From Bacteroidota bacterium (GTDB lineage Bacteria > Bacteroidota > Bacteroidia > B-17B0 > Aurantibacillaceae): a DNA stretch of 64,000 nt. Location: contig JAFDXR010000015.1 in NCBI GenBank assembly GCA_018267825.1, forward strand, positions 39,033 through 103,032, read 5' to 3'. How positions within the stretch are numbered: the first letter of the stretch is position 1; every line of letters starts with the position of its first letter. The position numbers were made by a program, and so were the translations under genes. Below the pieces are notes generated by a model. It ran no database searches and was not told the DNA's origin. It saw only the letters and a list, made by a program, of their open reading frames with translations. Below, piece after piece: positions 39,223-47,522 of the stretch.

Positions 39223-40407
39223 TCAGTTTTTAATTAGTTTTTCGTGACACAGAATATTTCCACCCGCGGTGTGGATCACCGTCATGTAAGCACCTTCGGG
39301 AAGTGAAGAAGTATTGACGCGTGATGTTTCCTGCTGAAGTGTTTGTTCAGAAACCAGTTTTCCGTCGAACTGGTATATCGATAAGACCGGGTGAAGTCCG
39401 AGTGCCTTGTCGGATACATGCACGGTCAGGTAATCTCTGGTTGGATTCGGATACAGGCTGATGCCTGCCGACAGACTTTTTTCATCTACACCGACAGAGA
39501 GCTTCCATTCGTATCCCCATATATCACCGAGATTCGTACCATTGGAGCCTGTTCCAAAATAAGCATTATCGCCGATCACAAATGATGGCACATAATTGCG
39601 GCGCACACCGGGGAATGCTTTAGGAATCGTGTCCCAGGTATCGGTGGCCGGATCGTAAAAATAAAAATCCTTGAGCAGATTGGATGTTACCGACGACCAA
39701 CCCATACCTATATAACCCTGGCCCCTTACGGCAAATGAAGCAGCAGCGTAGCGACCGTCGCCAATAAACGGAGCTTTGGTTACGGTGCTGTTGGTGGCTG
39801 GGTCGTACATGTAAAATGTGTTTGACCAGGCCGGCAATACATAAGCTTTGTTATTGATCACAAAACAGGAGCTGTAGTCTGATGCCGGAATGTTCGCCGA
39901 TGAAGGCGTCCATGTATCGAGTGCCGGATCATACATGTAGATGCTGGAGCCGCCGCCCAATCCCATATACCCTTTTCCGTTGATGGCAAAGGCAATGTTG
40001 CCGCCTGCTGCTACCGGGAAACTGGCTTTCGGTGTCCAGGTATTCTGGAGGGGATCAAATTCAAAAAATTCATCGCGGCCTCCGAAGTTCTGTTCATTGC
40101 CGGCACCCATATAGGCTTTATTGCCAATGGTGAATGCGGAGCAGGCAAAGCGCGGCAGAGGGTAATCGGCTTTTTGTGTCCAGCTGTCGGTGGCCGGATC
40201 ATATTCCCACCAATCGGTATAGGCCTGTGAGATGGTTCCGGAGTTGATGTGACCTGTGCCCATGTACCCTTTGTTGCCAATGGTGAATGCGCAGCAGCGG
40301 TGGCGCGCAAAGGAGGGGTATGGAGCTTTTTGATTCCACACGAATTTGTCGCTGTAGGCATATAGACTCAAAAGAAGACATACGGAGAACGCGTAGAGTT
40401 TATTCAT
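39223..40407 (-). CDS. Kelch-repeat protein with T9SS tail
   Basis: The 394-aa product has signal MNKLYAFSVCLLLSLYAYS and starts its propeller at once (FVWNQKAPYPSFARHRC). Repeats have the form KGYMGTG...DWWEYDPATDSWTQKADYP. The tail SLYPNPTRDYLTV...EGAYMTVIHTAGG is type A. It is first of the three kelch paralogues and starts 8 nt after the small lipoprotein gene. Confidence 0.9.
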   Translation of the reverse strand: MNKLYAFSVCLLLSLYAYSDKFVWNQKAPYPSFARHRCCAFTIGNKGYMGTGHINSGTISQAYTDWWEYDPATDSWTQKADYPLPRFACSAFTIGNKAYMGAGNEQNFGGRDEFFEFDPLQNTWTPKASFPVAAGGNIAFAINGKGYMGLGGGSSIYMYDPALDTWTPSSANIPASDYSSCFVINNKAYVLPAWSNTFYMYDPATNSTVTKAPFIGDGRYAAASFAVRGQGYIGMGWSSVTSNLLKDFYFYDPATDTWDTIPKAFPGVRRNYVPSFVIGDNAYFGTGSNGTNLGDIWGYEWKLSVGVDEKSLSAGISLYPNPTRDYLTVHVSDKALGLHPVLSIYQFDGKLVSEQTLQQETSRVNTSSLPEGAYMTVIHTAGGNILCHEKLIKN

Positions 40408-40415
40408 AGGCTTTA

Positions 40416-40805
40416 TTAGTTTAATACACCCAGGCTATCGAGCTCACGCACCGAAACCGAAGGCGGCGTTATATTGTGAAGTAATTTGTATATGACCAGT
40501 GATGCGGCAAGGCCGGCCTGTGATTCGGAGGAAAATCCACGGTTGCCCTGTATGGCGGGAATGGTGGGTTGGTGAATAAAAACGGTTGAATCGAGCAGGA
40601 TGTTATAACCATAACCGGCGCTTATGTTATGGCTGTCGACCATAAACACTTTATACAGGTAGGGTTTTGCATTTACGGATTGTGCAGTGGGAGCGGGGCT
40701 GGGAGGAGGAGTGATGGGGGCGGTTTCTTTCGGGGCTTCATTGCTGCAGGCCACCAAAAAAATGCAAACCAAAGTAAACACGCTATGTGTCAGGATCGGC
40801 CTCAT
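40416..40805 (-). CDS. Small lipoprotein, DUF4907-like
   Basis: The 129-aa product has lipoprotein signal MRPILTHSVFTLVCIFLVAC (Cys20), a Pro-rich linker (APITPPPSPAPTA), and a compact C-terminal domain with SAGYGYNILLDS, IHQPTIPAIQGNRGF and SQAGLAASLVIYKL. I recall this pattern as DUF4907, a Bacteroidota family of unknown function found with kelch proteins; the name needs a profile search. It heads the five-gene minus-strand operon. Confidence 0.75.
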   Translation of the reverse strand: MRPILTHSVFTLVCIFLVACSNEAPKETAPITPPPSPAPTAQSVNAKPYLYKVFMVDSHNISAGYGYNILLDSTVFIHQPTIPAIQGNRGFSSESQAGLAASLVIYKLLHNITPPSVSVRELDSLGVLN

Positions 40806-40991
40806 GGCAGGAGTTAAATTAAAGTTAAGTAAAAGTAAATTTAATAAAAATAGAGGCTTGCTGTACTCAAATGAGTGAGTTATTGTTTCAGATTAGTTTA
40901 CCGGATTTTACTAATACAGGAAGGTTGTGAATAGCCATGTTTTATTCATACCGCATATTGGTGTTGGAGCGTTTGTAATATACAATAGCTC

Positions 40992-41453
40992 TTATTTTAT
41001 TTTGATGCGACCCAGTAAAACAGGTACAGCTAATACGCTATCGGTTTCGGAAGTGCTGAAGTAAATTTTTAGTGTTTGCCCGCTGATAAATTCGTTTATA
41101 AAATCACTCATCGGGGCATCTACTTCAAATAGAATGGAACTATTGTGGTGTGTATATTCTTTCAGAATTTTGTCAAAATTATTTTTAATAACCAAATGTG
41201 TTGTGGTATTGTTTGCTTCAAAGCCGCAGAAGTAACGTTGCACATGGAGCATGTCTTTTGGTTGGATTGTTTTTTTATCGAGCAGGATTTCATCTCCGAT
41301 CTCATTTTTTGTTGAACTTAATAATTCTTTTTTGCCAATAGAAATGCGCCACGTATTTGAGTTGAACCGGCCGGATCTTAATTGGTTTTTGATTGCCGGA
41401 AGAATAGTACTGAAGCAGAGAAAGAGAATAATAAATGATTTGGTTATTCGCAT
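40992..41453 (-). CDS. Hypothetical exported protein
   Basis: The 153-aa product starts at 41453 with a signal-like MRITKSFIILFLCFSTILPAI (the frame opens 9 codons earlier). The mature part is mixed alpha/beta, with one Cys, and I do not recognise it. It is AT-rich like its surroundings and stands alone upstream of the kelch operon. No terminator or promoter is clear in the 186-nt gap after 40805. Confidence 0.55.
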   Translation of the reverse strand: MRITKSFIILFLCFSTILPAIKNQLRSGRFNSNTWRISIGKKELLSSTKNEIGDEILLDKKTIQPKDMLHVQRYFCGFEANNTTTHLVIKNNFDKILKEYTHHNSSILFEVDAPMSDFINEFISGQTLKIYFSTSETDSVLAVPVLLGRIKIK

Positions 41454-41519
41454 AAAACAAATATCGTGAAATTGAAACAAAATTTCATTAGGTATGTCCG
41501 GCTTAGGGTCAAATGCACC

Positions 41520-41828
41520 TTATTGTTTTATAATCGTGGGTTTGCGATTCAACTTGTGGGTCGTGGTGGTTTTGGGCTTTGTGGTTTTCACAGAAGGTTT
41601 TGGTTTCGGCTTCGGTTTTTGCTCAGGTGCTTTGAACAGATCGGGCCGGCATACGCCGCAATACCCGCCGGCGTTGCAGTACGCACAGTATTTGCAGTTT
41701 TTACAGGCGGAACAGAATTCGCTGCCCGTACATTTGGATTTGGTTTTGGCTTTTGTGCAACAGGCAGGTTCATGTGCATGCACAAGCAGGGGCAGACTGG
41801 CGATGAGCGCCAACACGAATCGTTTCAT
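41520..41828 (-). CDS. Small Cys-rich exported protein
   Basis: The 102-aa product has signal MKRFVLALIASLPLLVHAHE. A core of about 40 residues holds 11 cysteines in a regular pattern (CSACKNCKYCAYC, GGYCGVC), which suggests metal binding or a disulfide knot. The C-terminal third is a Lys/Pro/Thr linker (KPKPKPKPSVKTTKPK) that could lie along the wall. The ORF on the opposite strand (41466-42224) covers this gene but has low-complexity composition. Function unknown. Confidence 0.6.
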   Translation of the reverse strand: MKRFVLALIASLPLLVHAHEPACCTKAKTKSKCTGSEFCSACKNCKYCAYCNAGGYCGVCRPDLFKAPEQKPKPKPKPSVKTTKPKTTTTHKLNRKPTIIKQ

Positions 41829-41978
41829 GGGAGTGTGAAATTGATGCGATATAAACCTAGAGTTATATCATTGAAATGTCAATCCGTAAAAATACCTAAT
41901 TGTTTATGGGTATTTGCCGTGAGATGCGGACAAGAGCTGCAGGGCGCTCCCATACCAGGAAATCTCCTGCATACCGGC

Positions 41979-42248
41979 TTATGCGTCGAGCCAGGGTTTA
42001 AAATCCTTGACGCTTTCACGACTTACGATACAGTCCTCGTCGTTGAGGCCATAGCAGGTAATTTTGAGGCGGCTGTTGAAATAGGTGCTTATTTTTTGAG
42101 TGGCCGAAATCTGTCCCAACACTTTATGGTCGATCCTGAAAAAGGCTTTCGGGTCTACAGCCTGTTCGAGTTCATGGCATGTATAATTCACAACGTAGTG
42201 GTTGTCGGTATTCAGTTCTTTTGAAAAGCTTTTACACTCGCTTTTATG
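41979..42248 (-). pseudogene. Truncated LytTR DNA-binding domain
   Basis: The minus-strand frame encodes the C-terminal two thirds of a LytTR domain: DNHYVVNYTCHELEQ, DPKAFFRIDHKVL, KISTYFNSRLKI, CIVSRESVKDFKPWLDA. In frame, a TAA stop (42249-42251) lies directly upstream, and the only possible start is a GTG at 42191 in the middle of the domain. The response-regulator receiver domain and the start of LytTR are missing. It is best read as the remnant of a LytTR-type response regulator. Confidence 0.75.
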
Positions 42249-42407
42249 TTATTGTTGAGGAGATTCGCCAAATGCTCTGCCGGTAATTTGTCGGATTTAT
42301 TCTATGAATTTTCATAATGCCGGGGATTAGTATCTAACCGTTTAAAGGAAAAATGGCACATGGTATTTTCAATTCGGATGAAGCGTGTATTTTTGTGAGA
42401 ATTTTTT

Positions 42408-42680
42408 ATGCAGCTGAAACGTATTTTTCCGATGACTCTGGTCGTGGTGGTAGCTTTATCATCCTGTCGCAAGAGCCATTCCTGCCAGTGTTCGGTAACG
42501 CTGGAGAAGCAAGGGTATTACCCTTACACCACATCGACCGTTCAGGCTATCGATGGAAAAACCAGTCGCCGTAAGGCAGACAAGATCTGTGCCTATACCG
42601 AAAAAGAGCTGGATCATTCGGTTAGGTTGGGACAAGCTACGGCGGGAGAAAGTGTAACCACAAGTTGTGCAGTTAAATAA
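42408..42680 (+). CDS. Small lipoprotein, first of a tandem pair
   Basis: The 90-aa product has a lipoprotein signal (MQLKRIFPMTLVVVVALSSC, Cys20). The mature part has CQCSVTLEKQGYYP, an ICAYTEKEL segment, and a final SCAVK. Its cysteines and GYYP motif line up with the next gene, so the two arose by duplication. No known family is recognised. Confidence 0.65.
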   Translation: MQLKRIFPMTLVVVVALSSCRKSHSCQCSVTLEKQGYYPYTTSTVQAIDGKTSRRKADKICAYTEKELDHSVRLGQATAGESVTTSCAVK

Positions 42681-42687
42681 ACCGGGT

Positions 42688-42954
42688 ATGAAAAAGAGTT
42701 ATATCATCGCTATGATTGTGCTGGGCACTGTTTTGAGCTCGTGCATCAGGAAATATACCTGCTCCTGCAATGTGCACCTGGCAGCATCGGGATACTATCC
42801 TGTCGATAAACCGTCGTCGGAACCCATTGGACATCTGACCACAAAAAAACAAGCTACCAAATATTGCAACCAGGCAGCCAAACAGCTACGTGAAAATACA
42901 AAGCTTTTATACGATGACTGGGTGGAAGTGTCATCTACCTGTGTGGTAAAATAA
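42688..42954 (+). CDS. Small lipoprotein, second of a tandem pair
   Basis: The 88-aa product starts at 42688 (MKKSYIIAMIVLGTVLSSC, Cys19), 7 nt after the previous stop. It shares CSCNVHLAASGYYP, YCNQAAKQL and a final TCVVK with its neighbour. The four mature cysteines could form two disulfides. Its 3' end overlaps the convergent small gene by 24 nt. Confidence 0.65.
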   Translation: MKKSYIIAMIVLGTVLSSCIRKYTCSCNVHLAASGYYPVDKPSSEPIGHLTTKKQATKYCNQAAKQLRENTKLLYDDWVEVSSTCVVK

Positions 42955-43173
42955 GTAAGCTGGGTTTTTGATCCCTGTTGCTAAACAATCTTTACACTGG
43001 GCGTATCCGTGATCCGATGCCAACAGGGTACGCATATAATTTTCGGCGGCTTTACTGCTATGAATGATAAATTTACTATCGCGCTGCTGTGTACGGATGC
43101 TGATCTCATAACGCTGCACGGCAGGCGACGCTTCACTTTCGGGTTGACTGTTGCAGGCCCGGAATAGCAGCAT
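42931..43173 (-). CDS. Possible small lipoprotein
   Basis: The 80-aa frame starts with a very short hydrophobic stretch, MLLFRAC, then SEASPAVQRYEISIRTQQ and a C-terminal CKDC. A signal this short is unusual, and a stop lies just upstream in the frame, so the gene may be truncated. I do not recognise it. Confidence 0.4.
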   Translation of the reverse strand: MLLFRACNSQPESEASPAVQRYEISIRTQQRDSKFIIHSSKAAENYMRTLLASDHGYAQCKDCLATGIKNPAYLFYHTGR

Positions 43174-43215
43174 CAGGGCAGGAGGGTTGATGTATTTATA
43201 CTATCAGCAGAAACC

Positions 43216-43545
43216 TTATTTACGCGAATGAAAAGAAACTATTTTTTTATTGTTTGTATCCCATTTCAGATCGTAACCGAAGGCCCGGAAAAAGCTTGAT
43301 AGCCTCAGTTTGTAATCAAACCAGCCCGAACCGTCGAAGTGCTCGCTATCTTCAATGCGATTGAAAATGGTGACGATGTTTTCGAAATCGACAAAAGTAA
43401 GTTCAGTCTTTCCTGAAATAAGGGTCTGAATTTGGCTTGAGACAGTGTATTCGCGGGCAAAAAGAATGGTTTGCATGGAATGCCCGGCAAAGTAACTGTT
43501 GCAGGAGGCCATGTTTTCAATGGTTTTCTGTTGGCGGCCTGTCAT
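43216..43545 (-). CDS. Hypothetical protein
   Basis: The 109-aa product has no signal or membrane helix. Segments such as TELTFVDFENIVTIFNRIED and FDYKLRLSSFFRAFGYDLKW look like a real globular protein. A start at 43512 (MASCNSYF) is possible. No family is recognised. Confidence 0.45.
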   Translation of the reverse strand: MTGRQQKTIENMASCNSYFAGHSMQTILFAREYTVSSQIQTLISGKTELTFVDFENIVTIFNRIEDSEHFDGSGWFDYKLRLSSFFRAFGYDLKWDTNNKKIVSFHSRK

Positions 43546-43650
43546 TGTTTTGGTGTCGGTTTAAACGAAGCGTGAGCTTATGTATTTGTAATATTTTTTC
43601 TATCTGTAAGCTGCTCTTCACCGTATCAAATTAAAGACTTTTACTGAAAC

Positions 43651-43673
43651 AAAAAAGCCGGCTTAAACCGGCT
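43651..43673 (-). terminator. Terminator after the SRPBCC pair
   Basis: On the minus strand AGCCGG (43673-43668) pairs with CCGGCT (43661-43656) and is followed by TTTTT. It lies directly after the stop at 43681. Confidence 0.85.
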
Positions 43674-43680
43674 CCTTATT

Positions 43681-44109
43681 TTAGTTTAATTTTTGTTTCA
43701 GTTTGTCGAGATAGCCAGTCCATGCGGAAGAGCAGGCCCCGTAGCATTCGAGTTGAGGCTGCAGCCCCTCGTGTGTGAAAACTACCAGGGTTTGTGTGCC
43801 TTCGGGAGTTAGTTCAAAACCAATGCGGCTTTGGTTCCATTCTGCAGGATGCTGTAAAAAACTGAGCTTGCTTTCCGTGACCTGCCACACAATTCTGCGG
43901 CCGGGCACCAGTTCTACCACCTGCTGTTTGGAGTAATGTGCTCCGTCGCCGGCATCGAATGTAAATACATCGCCTGCACGCCGGCTGCTGCCCTTGATGG
44001 TTTCGTTGTACAGGCCATACCACCATTGTTTGATGTCGATGAGGATATCAAATACTTCGGTGGGCGTTTTGATGGTTTTAAAACTGTAGGTAAAATCTTT
44101 TGTTTGCAT
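43681..44109 (-). CDS. SRPBCC/AHSA1-like domain protein
   Basis: The 142-aa cytoplasmic product has the START-like fold of the AHSA1 group: TPTEVFDILIDIKQWW, VVELVPGRRIVWQV, LTPEGTQTLVVFTHEGL, and a final helix with ECYGACSSAWTGYL. Such proteins bind small hydrophobic ligands. It is a paralogue of the gene just upstream (24 nt away) and is probably co-transcribed with it. Confidence 0.88.
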   Translation of the reverse strand: MQTKDFTYSFKTIKTPTEVFDILIDIKQWWYGLYNETIKGSSRRAGDVFTFDAGDGAHYSKQQVVELVPGRRIVWQVTESKLSFLQHPAEWNQSRIGFELTPEGTQTLVVFTHEGLQPQLECYGACSSAWTGYLDKLKQKLN

Positions 44110-44133
44110 GGCCTCTGTTTTTAATAATATATT

Positions 44134-44637
44134 TTATTTATCCGGTAATCCCCATTTCTCAACCAGTTCCATGTTCAGGTCGTTTTCGCGGGTGTTGGGT
44201 TTGCCCTTACCTGTTGCAATGAGGCTTTGTAAACTCCCCTGAATATAGTTGGTCCAGGCATCGTGGCAAACACTGTAACATTCATAGGCAGGCACCAAAC
44301 CTTCTTGCGTGAAGGTAAGCTGAGTTCTGCCCTCTGTTTCGCTGATGTCGAAGATCATGCGGTTTCCCTTCCATTCGCTTGGATCTCTGGTGAAGTTAAA
44401 TTGATTTTCCAATACACGCCATACGATTCTGCGGTTGGCAATCACTTCGGTGATTTCTATTTTGCAGCGATGCACGTCTTTATACCAGTACAAAAATACA
44501 TCGTGCAGTTTGGCAGTGTGGCCTTCAATGTTTTCGCTCCACCAGCCGCGAACGTTCTGAATGGCTGCAAAGACGGTGGCCGGTGACTGGTTTGTGGTAA
44601 ACGCAGTACTGAAATTTTTATTTTCTGTTTTTTTCAT
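44134..44637 (-). CDS. SRPBCC/AHSA1-like domain protein
   Basis: The 167-aa product starts at 44637 (MKKTENKNFSTAF); starts at 44643 and 44664 are also in frame. It has QSPATVFAAIQNVRGWW, ITEVIANRRIVWRV, GRTQLTFTQEGLVP, ECYSVCHDAWTNYI and a C-terminal GKGKPN extension. It is divergent from the GlxA-type regulator, with 126 nt between the starts, so that regulator is a candidate for its control. Confidence 0.88.
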   Translation of the reverse strand: MKKTENKNFSTAFTTNQSPATVFAAIQNVRGWWSENIEGHTAKLHDVFLYWYKDVHRCKIEITEVIANRRIVWRVLENQFNFTRDPSEWKGNRMIFDISETEGRTQLTFTQEGLVPAYECYSVCHDAWTNYIQGSLQSLIATGKGKPNTRENDLNMELVEKWGLPDK

Positions 44638-44717
44638 GTGCATGGAGATTGGTTGATTATACAATATTACCGGCTAAACGATTTACAGGGGCTGTGCAAA
44701 TCAGACATTGTGGAGGG

Positions 44718-44748
44718 TTGATTTGGACATTTTGATGTTTTACCTTTA
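44718..44748 (+). promoter_or_regulatory. Promoter for the GlxA-type regulator
   Basis: TTG at 44718-44720 and TACCTTTA at 44741-44748 are 20 nt apart, close to the Bacteroidota consensus. The start codon follows 15 nt later. Confidence 0.5.
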
Positions 44749-44763
44749 CATAAACATGGAGTC

Positions 44764-45759
44764 ATGAAACATATTACGATACTTGTTCCCGATGGGCCTG
44801 TGAATATGGGTACGATTGCAACCATTACCGGCGCTTACGAAATTTTTAAAGAAGCCAATGCATACTGGAACCGCCAGGGCAAAGAAACACCATACAGGAT
44901 CCAGGCAGCTGGTGTTTCTAAGAAAGTGGCATTTGGCAATGGCCTGGTGCTGCTGCAACCGGAGGTTCATATTACCGGAATCCGCAAAACCAATCTCGTG
45001 ATTGTGCCGCCATCCGGAATCCGGCACCGCGACGATGTGCGGAAGGGTAATAAAGAGCTCGTGAGCTGGATCAGCAAACAACATAAACTGGGGGCAGAGA
45101 TTGCAAGCAGCTGCTCCGGCGCTTTTATGCTGGCGGCTTCCGGCCTCCTTGATGGCAAGACCTGCTCTACACACTGGGTCCATGCCGATACCTTCAGGCA
45201 GGCTTTCCCGGAGGTACATTTACGAGAAGACAGAATCATAACGGATGAATCGGGGATTTACACAAACGGTGGCGCCTATTCTTTTTTGAACCTGGTTATT
45301 TACCTCGTGGAGAAATACTACAACCGGCAAACGGCCATTTACTGTTCCAAAATGTTCCAGATAGATCCTGACAGGCATGCGCAATCGGCCTTTGCTATAT
45401 TTTCCGGGCAAAAGAAGCACAACGACGAAGTCATCCTGAAAGCGCAGAGCTATATCGAAAAAAATTACCAGGATAAGATCAGCATCGGTTTTCTGTCGGA
45501 CCGTTTTAACATTGGTCGCCGTAACTTCGACCGTCGCTTTATAAAAGCTACAGGCATCACACCGCTTGACTACATGCAACGTGTGAAAGTAGAAGCCGCC
45601 AAGAAACATCTGGAGAACTCCCGCAAAACAGTGAATGAAGTGATGTATGATGTAGGATATACTGATACCAAGGCTTTTCGCGAGGTTTTTCAGCGGGTTA
45701 CAGGTTTGTCACCCCTGGGCTATAAGTCGAGATATAACCGTGAGACAGTGAAAATATAG
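44764..45759 (+). CDS. GlxA-family transcriptional regulator (DJ-1/PfpI plus AraC HTH)
   Basis: The 331-aa product has an N-terminal DJ-1/PfpI-like domain (about 1-190, with the nucleophile elbow SSCSGAF, Cys117) and a C-terminal AraC-type double helix-turn-helix (about 225-325: ISIGFLSDRFNIGRRNFDRRF, VNEVMYDVGYTDTKAFREVF). It is a soluble DNA-binding regulator whose DJ-1 domain probably senses a ligand or redox state. Divergence from the SRPBCC pair suggests these are targets. Confidence 0.92.
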   Translation: MKHITILVPDGPVNMGTIATITGAYEIFKEANAYWNRQGKETPYRIQAAGVSKKVAFGNGLVLLQPEVHITGIRKTNLVIVPPSGIRHRDDVRKGNKELVSWISKQHKLGAEIASSCSGAFMLAASGLLDGKTCSTHWVHADTFRQAFPEVHLREDRIITDESGIYTNGGAYSFLNLVIYLVEKYYNRQTAIYCSKMFQIDPDRHAQSAFAIFSGQKKHNDEVILKAQSYIEKNYQDKISIGFLSDRFNIGRRNFDRRFIKATGITPLDYMQRVKVEAAKKHLENSRKTVNEVMYDVGYTDTKAFREVFQRVTGLSPLGYKSRYNRETVKI

Positions 45760-45810
45760 AGGGCAATGCAAGAGCCTGGTTCATAGTATGGCTTACCGGA
45801 ATTGTAAGGA

Positions 45811-46416
45811 TCAGAATTTCATTTTCTCAAGGGCCTTTTGCAACTGCTCGGTTTTTTTATAAAAATAGGTATCGATTCCGGTAGGATAAGGTGCATCTGA
45901 GGCAACCCCGGGATATTCGTTGATACTGGCATCCAGAAATGCTTTGTAGATAACCACATGCCGTATGAAAGCCCTGATGATAGTTTCCAGTTCAGGATCA
46001 GTTTCGGCCAGATATCTGTACTCTGTAATAATCGACAGAATTTCCTCATGGTTTTTCATCAGTACATTTTTTTCGACATGATGTGCAATGACAGAATTGG
46101 TGGAGGAGGGATCTTTTGATTTTTTTCCCTTAAACAGGTAGTGATATGTATTTTCGTTTTCCTTCAGACGAATCGAGATAGGCCAGTAGAAATAACGGAG
46201 GCGGTTTTCAATGAGCTCACGTTTTCTTTTCTCCTTGTTGCTGTATATTTCATAAAGCGTTTTCCCGATGTAGCCAAGAACACCCAGTACGGCCGGAATC
46301 AAAAGCCCGGTTAGACTGCTTTCTTTTGCGTTACACGCTGCTTCACATTGCGAATAGGCAGCATACGGACCGGTCATCAGTATAACAATGATTCCTGTTT
46401 TTGGTATGTGTTTCAT
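45811..46416 (-). CDS. Hypothetical membrane protein
   Basis: The 201-aa product has a signal-like N-terminus (MKHIPKTGIIVILMTGPYAAYSQ) followed by a second hydrophobic helix (SLTGLLIPAVLGVLGYIGKTLY), a Lys/Arg/Glu-rich stretch (KEKRKRELIENRL), and a helical C-terminal domain. It looks like a single-pass protein with a cytoplasmic C-terminal domain. No family recognised. The 166-nt gap upstream shows nothing clear. Confidence 0.6.
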   Translation of the reverse strand: MKHIPKTGIIVILMTGPYAAYSQCEAACNAKESSLTGLLIPAVLGVLGYIGKTLYEIYSNKEKRKRELIENRLRYFYWPISIRLKENENTYHYLFKGKKSKDPSSTNSVIAHHVEKNVLMKNHEEILSIITEYRYLAETDPELETIIRAFIRHVVIYKAFLDASINEYPGVASDAPYPTGIDTYFYKKTEQLQKALEKMKF

Positions 46417-46582
46417 GATGTTGTTGGTTTAACCGGTCCGTATCTTGTTCGTAATCACGGCAATAGTTATGCTAAAATAAGTGCATTCCATGTTAAACAC
46501 AATGGGTATAAATACCTATTTTTTAGATGGAAAATATGGAGAATCCTTACAGATTATACCGAGTATGAAACGGATTCCGTTA

Positions 46583-47059
46583 TCAGTCCTCCACTTTCCG
46601 ACGAATCATAGTAAGCCCATTGCGCCCTTTAATAATCTGCACGATTTTTTTACCGGAGAACAATTTCTCGCAATCACCGTAACAGAGCCATGTTTCAATA
46701 GTTGCACAGTAATATCGTGTGGGCATGAAGGCTTTATTGACAGTGTCGGTGAATGCCACGGCCTGAATATAGGCTCCATCCCAGAGGTCCGCGAGGCTAG
46801 TCCCATAGTTTAAGCGCCTGGTGATCTGGCCAATACTGTCGTTATAAAAAATCCCTTTTATGTTTTTAGCAGTCAAATCCAAAATTTCGTGATTGATCGA
46901 TTTTTGTGCAGCTATGAGTACGGCATCGCTGTCCCATTGTGAGTTCAGGTCGGCAGGAGAAATAATTTCGGCGCAATTGTTTTCATGAGATGAAGGGGTG
47001 CAGGCAGTGCAGAGTATTGCCAGGATTGGGAGGATGGCAAAGAATTTTATATATTTCAT
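46583..47059 (-). CDS. Hypothetical lipoprotein
   Basis: The 158-aa product starts at 47059 with lipoprotein signal MKYIKFFAILPILAILCTAC. The mature part contains five further Cys (NNCAEII, RYYCATIETWLCYGDCEK), which could form disulfides. No family recognised. The gene lies downstream of tRNA-Val on the same strand, but a terminator separates them. Confidence 0.6.
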   Translation of the reverse strand: MKYIKFFAILPILAILCTACTPSSHENNCAEIISPADLNSQWDSDAVLIAAQKSINHEILDLTAKNIKGIFYNDSIGQITRRLNYGTSLADLWDGAYIQAVAFTDTVNKAFMPTRYYCATIETWLCYGDCEKLFSGKKIVQIIKGRNGLTMIRRKVED

Positions 47060-47152
47060 AGAATAGGAAGTCATGCTCCGTGTCTGTTTACAAATAGTGT
47101 TTTATTACAACAAGATAAAAGTACTTTTGCGAAAGCCCCATGCTTACGAATT

Positions 47153-47191
47153 AAAAGCCCTCCTTCATTTTTTTGAAAAAATCCGGAGGGC
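47153..47191 (-). terminator. Terminator after tRNA-Val
   Basis: On the minus strand GCCCTCC (47191-47185) pairs with GGAGGGC (47163-47157) across an A/T-rich loop and is followed by TTTT. The arm GCCCTCCTTC recurs in the palindrome at 62350-62387. Confidence 0.8.
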
Positions 47192-47195
47192 TTTG

Positions 47196-47270
47196 TGGGC
47201 AATACCGGGCTCGAACCAGTGACCCCTACCTTGTCGAGGTAGTGCTCTGAACCAACTGAGCTAATTGCCC
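47196..47270 (-). tRNA. tRNA-Val (anticodon GAC)
   Basis: The 75-nt tRNA has acceptor arms GGGCAAT/ATTGCCC, anticodon stem CTACC/GGTAG with loop TCGACAA, and discriminator A. CCA is not encoded. It is a single gene with its own terminator and possible promoter. Confidence 0.97.
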
Positions 47271-47297
47271 GGACACATGGTTTTAAAACCAAAGGCG

Positions 47298-47305
47298 CGA
47301 AGGTA
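47298..47305 (-). promoter_or_regulatory. Possible -7 element for tRNA-Val
   Basis: On the minus strand this reads TACCTTCG, one base from TAnnTTTG, 27 nt upstream of the tRNA. No clear -33 was found. The 252-nt gap to the next gene otherwise holds nothing I recognise. Confidence 0.4.
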
Positions 47306-47522
47306 CAAAATCTTCTGTATTTGATGCAGTTATTCGGGTGTATTAAAGTTGCCTTTTGCATATACGGAAATACAAAACCAAAGGAGTGCCGGCCCCATAA
47401 CAACGTATGATTTTCGTCACGATTGTCCGGAATCGAACAAAAGTCATGTGTTCCATTGACGGAGGTCATGCTAAACGATTCATTCCATAATGATCTTTGT
47501 CCCGAAATAAATTTTAAGGCAT

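Noticed and set aside
41466..42224. Plus-strand ORF of 252 aa rich in Phe and Gly
   Set aside because: It is antisense to the Cys-rich protein and the LytTR remnant, both of which have clear protein signatures; its composition reflects the Lys/Pro codons on the other strand.
47071..47469. Minus-strand ORF of 132 aa across tRNA-Val
   Set aside because: It contains the tRNA-derived SSVGSEHYLDKVGVTGSSPV-type stretch and no signal or known domain.
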